Assembly: GCA_021770445.1 (NCBI GenBank) | Contig: JAETQY010000001.1 | Coordinates: 1-64,000, forward strand | Reading direction: 5' to 3' | Source: Bacillota bacterium | GTDB taxonomy: Bacteria; Bacillota; Clostridia; Oscillospirales; Oscillospiraceae | DNA length: 64,000 nucleotides | In this document: in pieces, positions 25,640-32,380 of the stretch | Position numbering within the stretch: position 1 is the stretch's first letter | How the letters are laid out: the number at the start of each line of letters is the position of its first letter | Translations under genes and position numbers: made by a program | The notes under the pieces: generated by a model | Seen by the model: the letters and a program-made list of their open reading frames with translations, nothing else | What the model was told of the DNA's origin: nothing | Databases searched by the model: none

Positions 25640-26935
25640 GTGGAAGATCGCAAAATCTATGAGGATATTGCGCTCCGTACCGAGGGCGATATCTACATCG
25701 GCGTCGTGGGGCCGGTCCGGACAGGAAAATCCACCTTTATCAAGCGCTGTGTGGGCTACATGGTGGCCGGCGCGGTGGGCCAGCTGGAGGGGGAGAATGA
25801 GCGGATGGTGACCACCCCCTGGTTTGACCATGAGATCCCCATGGCGGAGGCGGCGGAGATCGGCACCCGGAAGGTGATCTCGGAGCACTCCACCATCGGC
25901 GTGGTGGTCACCACCGACGGCACCATCACTGACATTCCCCGGGAGGACTACCTGGAGGCGGAGGAACGGGTCATCTCCGAGTTGAAGGAGCTGGGCAAGC
26001 CCTTTGTGGTCCTGCTCAACTCGGCCAGCCCGGACTCCGACCGGGCCCGGGCCATCCGGGCTGACATCGCTCAGCGGTACAACGTGACCTGCGTGGCGGT
26101 CAACTGCCTGGAGCTGGGGGAGGAGGAGATCAGCTCCATTTTGAAGAGCGTCCTCTACGAGTTCCCCATGAAAGAGCTGGACCTGTTCCTGCCCCCCTGG
26201 GTAGACGCCCTGCCCCAGGAGCACCCCATCAAGGCGGCGCTGTACGCCGCCATCCGGGAGGGAACCGCCCAGCTCAGCCGCATCCGGGACATCGAGCGGG
26301 CGGTGGACGCCTTCCGAAGCTGTGAGGTGGTCAGCGACGCCCGGGTGTCCAACATCGACCTGGGCACGGGGGTGTCCTCCGCCATGCTGGAGCTGCCCAG
26401 ATCGCTGTTTTACAACACTCTGTCCCAGCAGTCGGGCTTTACCATCGGGGACGACGGCGATTTGATGGCCCTGCTCACCGAGCTAGCCGGGGTGAAGAAA
26501 GCCTATGACAAGGTGGCCGACGCCCTACAGCAGGTGGAGGAGACGGGCTACGGCATCGTGGTGCCCCCCATCGACTCCCTGGTGCTGGAGGAGCCCGAGA
26601 TCATGAAGCAGGGGGGACGGTACGGCGTGCGGCTGAAGGCCAGCGCCCCCTCCATCCACATGATCCGGGCCGATATCGAGACCGAGGTGTCCCCCATTGT
26701 GGGCGGCGAGAAGCAGAGCGAGGATATGATAAACTATCTGCTCCAGGAGTATGAAGGGGACTCCAGCCGTATCTGGGAGGCCAACATCTTCGGGAAGTCC
26801 CTCCACGAGCTGGTGAACGAGGACCTGAACGCCAAGATCAACCGGATGCCCGAGGACGCCCGCACCAAGCTGCGGGAGACCCTCCAGCGCATCATCAACG
26901 AGGGCTCCGGCGGACTGATCTGCATTATTCTGTGA
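25640..26935 (+). CDS. spoIVA: SpoIVA spore-coat basement ATPase with an internal deletion of about 61 residues
   Basis: 431 residues against about 492 in Bacillus. SpoIVA polymerises on the forespore surface by ATP hydrolysis. Colinear family features: GDIYIGVVGPVRTGKSTFIK with Walker A Lys30, RMVTTPWFDHEIP, AAEIGTRKVISEHSTIGVVV, the middle domain, and the SpoVM-binding C-terminus ending NEGSGGLICIIL. Between FIKR (36) and CVGYMVAGA (37 on), however, about 61 residues are missing compared with the family as I recall it. These include the EPKFVPNQA segment with the sensor threonine and the LVDCVGY Walker B aspartate. The reading frame is intact. The GTG start follows GAAGGAGG; the upstream ATG lacks a site. 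ATPase activity should be impaired if the sequence is correct. Confidence 0.92.
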   Translation: MEDRKIYEDIALRTEGDIYIGVVGPVRTGKSTFIKRCVGYMVAGAVGQLEGENERMVTTPWFDHEIPMAEAAEIGTRKVISEHSTIGVVVTTDGTITDIPREDYLEAEERVISELKELGKPFVVLLNSASPDSDRARAIRADIAQRYNVTCVAVNCLELGEEEISSILKSVLYEFPMKELDLFLPPWVDALPQEHPIKAALYAAIREGTAQLSRIRDIERAVDAFRSCEVVSDARVSNIDLGTGVSSAMLELPRSLFYNTLSQQSGFTIGDDGDLMALLTELAGVKKAYDKVADALQQVEETGYGIVVPPIDSLVLEEPEIMKQGGRYGVRLKASAPSIHMIRADIETEVSPIVGGEKQSEDMINYLLQEYEGDSSRIWEANIFGKSLHELVNEDLNAKINRMPEDARTKLRETLQRIINEGSGGLICIIL

Positions 26936-26944
26936 TACAGCAAA

Positions 26945-26967
26945 GCCCCCGTCCATCGGACGGGGGC
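26945..26967 (+). terminator. Hairpin terminator after spoIVA
   Basis: GCCCCCGTCC pairs with GGACGGGGGC over three bases. The same arms recur at 37246-37268. Confidence 0.7.
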
Positions 26968-26972
26968 CTTCG

Positions 26973-27134
26973 TTACCCATTGGCCTGGCGGCACTCGATT
27001 TGAAATACGTTCCCGCCGGCAATGGAGACGGTGAGCCGATCCTTCAAGTCGTCCACACAGATGTCGGTAATGTCCAATTCGTCGGTCTCGTTGAGAATAT
27101 CGAACAGCTTGTCCTTAAAGTAATTCAAGTCCAT
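26973..27134 (-). CDS. Small hypothetical protein (53 residues)
   Basis: Acidic, soluble peptide beginning MDLNYFKDKLFDILNETDE and containing DITDICVDDLKDRLTVSIAG. An AAAGGAGA ribosome site lies nine bases before the ATG and a good sigma-A promoter further upstream, so it looks like a real expressed gene. No family was recognised. It is convergent with spoIVA and divergent from the small HTH gene. Confidence 0.7.
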   Translation of the reverse strand: MDLNYFKDKLFDILNETDELDITDICVDDLKDRLTVSIAGGNVFQIECRQANG

Positions 27135-27180
27135 AATCGTTCTCTCCTTTAACTGACATTAGGCGTATGCGCATTATATT

Positions 27181-27209
27181 ATTATAGATGATCACCATAT
27201 AAAATGCAA
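27181..27209 (-). promoter_or_regulatory. Sigma-A promoter of the 53-residue gene
   Basis: On the minus strand TTGCAT, 17-base spacer, perfect TATAAT, giving a leader of about 40 bases. Confidence 0.65.
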
Positions 27210-27227
27210 GTAGAAGGTGGTGGTTAA

Positions 27228-27446
27228 ATGATAAAATATGATCGCTTATGGGTCACATTAAAGGAGAAGCAAGTCAGCCAGTATAAATTGATTAAAGATT
27301 ACGGAGTTGATACAGCTCAATTGCACCGACTGCGGCACAACATGGTCATTAAGACAGTCACCATCGACAACCTCTGCCGTATCTTAAATTGCAGCGTGGA
27401 AGATATCATGGAATATATACCCGACGAACAGGAGCACCCCGAATGA
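27228..27446 (+). CDS. Small Cro/C1-type helix-turn-helix regulator
   Basis: 72 residues, essentially a single XRE-type DNA-binding domain: LKEKQVSQYKLIKDYGVDTA and QLHRLRHNMVIKTVTIDNLC, then LCRILNCSVEDIMEYIPD. Such HTH_26-type proteins are frequent in Firmicute accessory loci. A GGTGG site precedes the ATG. Its composition is more AT-rich than the surrounding housekeeping genes, suggesting accessory DNA. The target is unknown; the neighbouring toxin-antitoxin pair is transcribed separately. Confidence 0.8.
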   Translation: MIKYDRLWVTLKEKQVSQYKLIKDYGVDTAQLHRLRHNMVIKTVTIDNLCRILNCSVEDIMEYIPDEQEHPE

Positions 27447-27464
27447 TGATTTAGGGGTGCTCCT
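27430..27464 (+). terminator. Terminator overlapping the end of the HTH gene
   Basis: AGGAGCACCCC pairs with GGGGTGCTCCT over a 13-base loop and is followed shortly by six T. The left arm encodes the last codons of the HTH protein. Confidence 0.7.
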
Positions 27465-27465
27465 G

Positions 27466-27494
27466 TTGATTTTTTCTTAGGTGGATATTATAAT
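27466..27494 (+). promoter_or_regulatory. Sigma-A promoter of the toxin-antitoxin pair
   Basis: TTGATT, 17-base spacer, perfect TATAAT. It begins two bases after the preceding terminator stem. Confidence 0.7.
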
Positions 27495-27547
27495 AAATAA
27501 CAGAGGTACCATGTCTGCGACCAGCAGAAAAAAGGAGGTAAACTGAG

Positions 27548-27757
27548 ATGAGCGAACGGGATCAGGTAATTGCACTGTTAAACAGCGTGCCGGAAAATAA
27601 GATCGGCTATGTGCTGGCCTATCTTCAGGGGCTGACCGCCGACGAAGAGGCAGACGACGCTTTTTGCCGGCAGTTGTACAGCCGTTATCAGAAGGACCCT
27701 GAAAAGGACGAATCCTTTACGCTGGAGGAGTGCAAGCGCGAATGGGGGCTTGCCTGA
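27548..27757 (+). CDS. Putative antitoxin of a type II toxin-antitoxin pair
   Basis: 69 residues, acidic, starting MSERDQVIALLNSVPENKIG and YVLAYLQGLTADEEADDAFC. No standard DNA-binding fold is obvious. The role is inferred from position: its stop overlaps the start of a RelE/ParE-like gene by one base (TGATG), the classic arrangement. AAAAGGAGG lies eight bases before the ATG. Confidence 0.7.
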   Translation: MSERDQVIALLNSVPENKIGYVLAYLQGLTADEEADDAFCRQLYSRYQKDPEKDESFTLEECKREWGLA

Positions 27758-28008
27758 TGTATCAGTATGTCATTAAAAAACCGGCAAAGAAATTTGTTGA
27801 TGGACTGCCTCTGAGCGAGCGGAAACGGATCGCGGAAGCAATTGAGCAGCTGCCTGGTAGCGGCGACAGAAAACGGCTTCAAGGATGTGATGGTGTGTAT
27901 CGGCTTCGGGTTGGCCCTTACCGCATACTCTATACAGTAGACAACGGAAATCTGGTTGTCTATGTAATTGACGCCGGAAGCCGGGGAGACATATATAAGA
28001 AATATTAA
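27757..28008 (+). CDS. RelE/ParE-superfamily toxin
   Basis: 83 residues, basic. The pattern YVIKKPAKKFVDGLPLSERK followed by RLQGCDGVYRLRVGPYRILY and VVYVIDAGSRGDIYKKY is that of RelE/ParE toxins, with the usual YRLRVGPYRILY core strand pair and an Arg and terminal Tyr as in mRNA-interferase members. Whether it cleaves mRNA at the ribosome or targets gyrase cannot be decided. The upstream overlapping gene is the antitoxin candidate. The 13-residue upstream extension in frame is rejected because it lies in that gene. Confidence 0.85.
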   Translation: MYQYVIKKPAKKFVDGLPLSERKRIAEAIEQLPGSGDRKRLQGCDGVYRLRVGPYRILYTVDNGNLVVYVIDAGSRGDIYKKY

Positions 28009-28022
28009 CAGGGTGAACACAT

Positions 28023-29756
28023 ATGGCCATTATTGGAATTGACTTGGGCACCACAAACAGCCTGGCGGCGGTATGGCGCAACGGAAAGAGTGAGCTGATC
28101 CCCAACGCTGCGGGGGAGTACCTGACCCCCAGCGTGGTCAGCATAGATGATGACGGGTCTGTCCTGGTGGGAGCGGCGGCCCGGGACCGACTGATCTCCC
28201 ATCCGGATCGCACTGCAGCCGGCTTCAAGCGCGCCATGGGCACCAGCCGCCGGTATGAGCTGGGGGGCCGGACCTTTACGGCGGAGGACCTGTCCTCCTT
28301 TGTCCTGCGCCGCCTGCGGGAGGACGCCGAGGCCTACCTGGGCGAGGTGGTGGACGAGGCGGTGGTCAGCGTCCCCGCCTACTTCGCCGAAGCCCAGCGG
28401 GCCGCCACCAAGCGGGCGGGTGCCCTGGCCGGCCTGACAGTGGAGCGGCTGGTAAACGAGCCCTCTGCCGCCGCGGTGGCCGGCCACATCGGTGAGGGGG
28501 ACGAGGACAAGGTGTGCCTGGTCTTTGACTTCGGCGGGGGCACCCTGGACGTCTCCCTGGTGGAGCGGTTTGAGAATGTGGTCAGCGTCACCGCTGTCAG
28601 CGGAGACAATTTCCTGGGGGGCCGGGACTTTGACGAGCTCATCGCCCGGGGCTTTTGCCAGGACTGCGGCCTGAACTTTGACAGCCTGTCCCGCCAGCGC
28701 CAGGAGACCCTCATCCGCCAGGCCGAGACCTGCAAGATGGCCCTCACCGGTCAGGAGCCGGTGATTATGGCGGTGTCCGACGAGGAAATCTCCGCCTCTC
28801 TGGCCCTCACCCACGAGTGGGTCATCCGCAAGAGCAGCTCCCTTTTTCAGCGTATGCTGGCCCCGGTGCGCAAGGTTTTTCTGGACGCCGGTGTGGGGGC
28901 CGACGAGCTGGACGAGCTGGTGATGGTGGGCGGCTCCAGCCACATGCCCGCGGTGCGCCGGTATATCGCCAGAGCCCTGGGCCGAGAGCCCGCCGCCGGA
29001 GCCAGGCCTGACACCGCCATTGCTGTGGGTGCGGGCATCTGCGCCGGAATGAAGGCCAGGGCCAGCGACCTGCGGGAGCTGGTCCTCACCGATGTGTGTC
29101 CCTTCACTCTGGGCATCAACGTGCTCAACGAGGCCCAGCCAGACAAGGCCCTTATGTCCCCCATTATCGAGCGCAACAGCGTGCTGCCCACCAGCAAGGA
29201 GGGCACCTACTACACCGCTCGGGACAATCAGCGGGCCATCGACGTGAAGGTGTACCAGGGGGAGCAGCGCTACTGTGACGACAACACCTATCTGGGCCAC
29301 CTGGAGATCGCAGTGCCCCCCGGACCCCGGGGCCAGCAGTATGTCCGGGTGCGCTTTACCTACGACATCAACGGCCTGCTGGAGGTGGACGTGGTGTCCA
29401 AGGAGGGGCAGTCCGCCCGGCTGGTCCTCCAGGGCTCCGGCATGACCGAGGAGGAGGTGGAGCAGCGCCTGAGCGAGCTGGAGGGGCTGAAAATGCACCC
29501 CAGGGACCAGGAGGGCCCCCGTACTCTCATCGCCCGGGGAGAGCGGCTGTACGCCATGACGGTGGGACAGCTCCGGGACCAGGTGGCCGCCGCCCTGGAC
29601 TGGTATCAGATGCAGCTTTCCACTCAGGAGAGCCTGCGCATCGCCAAGGCCAGCCGAAAGACAGCTGCCTTCTTCGATCAGGCGGAGGCCTACATCGGCC
29701 TGGGTGACCTGCCGCCCCTGGACTTGAACCCCCTGGACGAGGAGGAGGACCTATGA
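28023..29756 (+). CDS. Hsp70-family chaperone (HscC-like DnaK paralog)
   Basis: 577 residues. The nucleotide-binding domain (1-370) contains IDLGTTNSLAAVWRNG, VSVPAYFAEAQRAATKRAG, LVNEPSAAAVAG, FDFGGGTLDVSLVERF and VMVGGSSHMPAVR. The substrate domain follows (TLGINVL, IERNSVLPTSKEGTYYTARD), but the C-terminal lid is shorter than in DnaK (about 610-640 residues). These features fit HscC-type Hsp70s rather than the housekeeping DnaK, and no grpE or dnaJ operon is adjacent. Its stop overlaps the start of the J-domain gene (ATGA), so the two form a dedicated chaperone/co-chaperone pair. Confidence 0.9.
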   Translation: MAIIGIDLGTTNSLAAVWRNGKSELIPNAAGEYLTPSVVSIDDDGSVLVGAAARDRLISHPDRTAAGFKRAMGTSRRYELGGRTFTAEDLSSFVLRRLREDAEAYLGEVVDEAVVSVPAYFAEAQRAATKRAGALAGLTVERLVNEPSAAAVAGHIGEGDEDKVCLVFDFGGGTLDVSLVERFENVVSVTAVSGDNFLGGRDFDELIARGFCQDCGLNFDSLSRQRQETLIRQAETCKMALTGQEPVIMAVSDEEISASLALTHEWVIRKSSSLFQRMLAPVRKVFLDAGVGADELDELVMVGGSSHMPAVRRYIARALGREPAAGARPDTAIAVGAGICAGMKARASDLRELVLTDVCPFTLGINVLNEAQPDKALMSPIIERNSVLPTSKEGTYYTARDNQRAIDVKVYQGEQRYCDDNTYLGHLEIAVPPGPRGQQYVRVRFTYDINGLLEVDVVSKEGQSARLVLQGSGMTEEEVEQRLSELEGLKMHPRDQEGPRTLIARGERLYAMTVGQLRDQVAAALDWYQMQLSTQESLRIAKASRKTAAFFDQAEAYIGLGDLPPLDLNPLDEEEDL

Positions 29757-31783
29757 GCTGGCCCTGGAGCCAGCTGGGCCTGTCCGGGCCCTCCGACCTG
29801 CCGGAGATCCGCCGCGCTTACGCCGAGAAGCTGAAAACTACCCACCCGGAGGACGACCCGGAGGGCTTCCAGCGTCTCCACTCCGCCTATCAGCTGGCTA
29901 GCCGCATGGCCCGCCAGCAGAGGCGCCGGGCCGGAGAACAGCCCCCGGAGGAGCGCTCCGCCCCGCCGCCTCCTCCGGAGGCTCCAACCCCACCCCCAGA
30001 GGAGGAGGATTTCGACTTCGACCAGCTCCTCCAGGAGGACGAGGAGCCGTCCCGCCCCCAGCCGGAGGAGGAACAGGACTTTGACTTCGAGCGGCTAATT
30101 GCCGAGGGAGAGGCGGAGCGAGCCGAGGCCCGCCGTCGCCGAGGCGAGGAGCGGCGAAGGGCACAGGCCCAGGTGCAGGCGTGGGCTCGGGAGCGTCAGA
30201 AGGCCCAGGAATGGACCCAGAAGCGAGAGCAATGGCGGCTTCGGGAGGAGCAGGGCACTCATGACCGGGAGCGACAGGACCAGTTCCGCCAGGAGGAGAC
30301 CCGCTGGCAGAGCACCGAGACCATCCTCCACACCATCGAGATGATGTATAACGCCCGGGCCGGGGCGGAGGCCTGGGAGAAGTTTTTCCAGAGCCCCCTG
30401 TTCCAGCAGGCCAAGGGCGGGCTGGACCTGATCTTTGGTCTGGAGGACTTTGTCAGCACGAGAAACCTGTCCCAGGAGGCGCGGCTGGCCCTATTTCTGG
30501 CCTACGGATTCGACAAGGGAGTGGCCCGGCCAGAGCTGCGGCCCCTGTATCAGATGCTCCTGCCCGCCTGGAGAGAGCACAACCAGGAGAAAAACCATGA
30601 GCGGTTCCTTGCGGTTTTGGGCCTGGTCCTGGGGGTCGCAGCCCCCTTTGTCCTTGTCCCGCTGCTGGACCTGGGGCTGGTCCCTGCCCTTTTCATCAGC
30701 CTGAGCCTGGTCTGGGCTCTGTGGGTGGTCCGGAAGGCCTTAAAGACGGGCAATCTGGAACGTCGGGCCAGAGGCCAGCGCATGAGCAAAAAGCAGGAGC
30801 GGCGGTCCGTTATTCTGGGGACCCTATGCGTGGTGGCGCTGCTCGCGGCGGTGGCCTGGATGCGGTCCGGCCCCAGCCTAGACAAGCTGCTGCCCACGAA
30901 AGACCCCCGGGAGCAGACCTGCCGGTATATAGAACAGGATCTCGGGGTGGAGGTGGGCTCCATCTACAACCGGAACGCCCAGTACGCCACGGCGGAGAAC
31001 GGGAACCTGTTTTACCTGGAACCCGACACGGCGAAGGTGTTTCTGGCCGGTCCGGACGGGGAACGGGATACCAAGGCGGGCAAGCCGGGCTACACCACCA
31101 ACCTGCCCGAGATGATGGTGTTGTGGGCACTGAAGGACTTCGCCAAGGCCCGGGGGCTGCCCTCTGTAAACGGTCTGGACCAAATGCTAGGGCGGGGAGA
31201 GACCAAGGGCGTCTTTCTGATTACCTTGCCCTTTTATGGGGCGGGAGAGACCATCACGGAGCTGGGCGTGCTGCTGGAGGAGCTGAGCCAGGAGCAGTGG
31301 TATCAGGCCCAAATCCCAAAATGTGAGATCGTCCTGTGCGGCAGCCAGATGAAGGAGGGGCGGCTGATCCTCACCCGCTATCAGCCCACCGATGGGGCCT
31401 TTGACGCCCAGGGGGTCCGCGCCCTGTATGAGGAGGATTTTGCCCACGCCTACTGCGCTCAGCTACTGAAGGAGCTGGAGCTGGACCGGGACTTCCTCCG
31501 CGATGAGGGAGAGCTCTATACCTTAACTGGCGGCGGAATGGCCGAGATGAAGGGGGAGGAGTGCTGTAAGCTCTACGGTCTGGACCAGGACGGTCAGGTG
31601 GGACACGAGTATTATGTAAACACAAAAGGTACCGCAATCTACTGCGTCCCCAGAGACTTCTGGGAGACAGGCGGCTCAGAGGAGCAGATCAGCTTCTACC
31701 GCGTGCTCCATTGGAACGATGCAGACAAGAACCCGCTGAGGCTGATCAATCTGTTTTACCCGTGGCTGATGCCGAGCGATTGA
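29753..31783 (+). CDS. Membrane J-domain co-chaperone with a large C-terminal domain
   Basis: 676 residues. The N-terminal J-like domain (1-50) has the variant HPE at 31-33 in KTTHPEDDPEGF instead of HPD. A Pro/Glu-rich stretch contains two similar units, EEDFDFDQLLQEDEE and EEQDFDFERLIAEGE, followed by a charged coiled coil (about 115-180). Hydrophobic helices span about 284-330 (two helices) and about 350-370, and a soluble 300-residue C-terminal domain follows. It probably recruits the Hsp70 encoded just upstream to the membrane. The C-terminal domain was not recognised. Related HPE-type J proteins partner HscC in other bacteria (DjlB/DjlC). Confidence 0.75.
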   Translation: MSWPWSQLGLSGPSDLPEIRRAYAEKLKTTHPEDDPEGFQRLHSAYQLASRMARQQRRRAGEQPPEERSAPPPPPEAPTPPPEEEDFDFDQLLQEDEEPSRPQPEEEQDFDFERLIAEGEAERAEARRRRGEERRRAQAQVQAWARERQKAQEWTQKREQWRLREEQGTHDRERQDQFRQEETRWQSTETILHTIEMMYNARAGAEAWEKFFQSPLFQQAKGGLDLIFGLEDFVSTRNLSQEARLALFLAYGFDKGVARPELRPLYQMLLPAWREHNQEKNHERFLAVLGLVLGVAAPFVLVPLLDLGLVPALFISLSLVWALWVVRKALKTGNLERRARGQRMSKKQERRSVILGTLCVVALLAAVAWMRSGPSLDKLLPTKDPREQTCRYIEQDLGVEVGSIYNRNAQYATAENGNLFYLEPDTAKVFLAGPDGERDTKAGKPGYTTNLPEMMVLWALKDFAKARGLPSVNGLDQMLGRGETKGVFLITLPFYGAGETITELGVLLEELSQEQWYQAQIPKCEIVLCGSQMKEGRLILTRYQPTDGAFDAQGVRALYEEDFAHAYCAQLLKELELDRDFLRDEGELYTLTGGGMAEMKGEECCKLYGLDQDGQVGHEYYVNTKGTAIYCVPRDFWETGGSEEQISFYRVLHWNDADKNPLRLINLFYPWLMPSD

Positions 31784-31867
31784 CAAGTTATCCCGTATTT
31801 CCTTGCCCTCAAAAAACCTGCGAGGCTATGATTGCTTATGGACTATAAAGGAATATTGCTTTATAGA

Positions 31868-31891
31868 GGGACGCGTCGGTTGGCGCGTCCC
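31868..31891 (+). terminator. Hairpin downstream of the J-protein gene
   Basis: GGGACGCG pairs with CGCGTCCC over an 8-base loop about 85 bases after the stop. It lacks a T run, so termination here is uncertain. Confidence 0.4.
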
Positions 31892-31902
31892 AATAATATA
31901 TC

Positions 31903-31931
31903 TTGCAAATTGTGTAGAATCATGATATACT
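31903..31931 (+). promoter_or_regulatory. Promoter of the 52-residue AT-rich small gene
   Basis: TTGCAA, 17-base spacer, TATACT, about 50 bases before the small ORF. Confidence 0.6.
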
Positions 31932-31987
31932 ACATTCAAAGAAGGGAAGTGGCTAGTATGAAATTGTAATTATATGGAGGAAATAAA

Positions 31988-32146
31988 ATGGATAAAAAAA
32001 CTATGGTAAACTGCGCCGTTAAAGTTGGACAATTTTTGATTCCAATGGTTGCTTATCTCATACAAAATGGTAATCTTAAGATAGATATGGGAAATTTTCA
32101 TTTCTCATATTGTGGACAACAAACGGCGAGAGATGCTAATACATAG
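31988..32146 (+). CDS. Small AT-rich hypothetical protein (52 residues)
   Basis: The frame begins MDKKTMVNCAVKVGQFLIPM and ends CGQQTARDANT, with a TGGAGGAAATAAA ribosome site and an upstream promoter. Residues 10-25 are mildly hydrophobic. The base composition and codons (many AAA, AAT, ATA) are strikingly unlike the neighbouring GC-rich genes, suggesting recent transfer. No family was recognised. Confidence 0.5.
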   Translation: MDKKTMVNCAVKVGQFLIPMVAYLIQNGNLKIDMGNFHFSYCGQQTARDANT

Positions 32147-32319
32147 CTTTTTGTAATATTCATCAATTCTTCATAATAATTACCTCCTTAATATAATAGT
32201 TTGGGTTTTTCTCCTCGCAAGCCTCAAAGCGTTACGAGGGCAACTCATACTAGTTGTTTTCTTTCTTGAGCCTCTACTTCGGTAGAGGCTCTTTTTTTCT
32301 TTGAATGGGTTTTAATAGA
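32147..32319. other. AT-rich intergenic DNA with one strong terminator
   Basis: Between the small AT-rich gene and the transferase promoter there is no open frame with a ribosome site. The only clear element is the intrinsic terminator at 32268-32298. Confidence 0.5.
32268..32298 (+). terminator. Intrinsic terminator
   Basis: GAGCCTCTAC pairs with GTAGAGGCTC over a TTCG tetraloop, followed by seven T. Confidence 0.9.
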
Positions 32320-32348
32320 TTGCCTTACGCTTAAGAATTCAGTATAAT
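32320..32348 (+). promoter_or_regulatory. Sigma-A promoter of the gamma-glutamyltransferase gene
   Basis: TTGCCT, 17-base spacer, perfect TATAAT, about 30 bases before the ATG. Confidence 0.7.
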
Positions 32349-32380
32349 AGTTCCACAAAAAACGGAAGGAACTGATAGTC

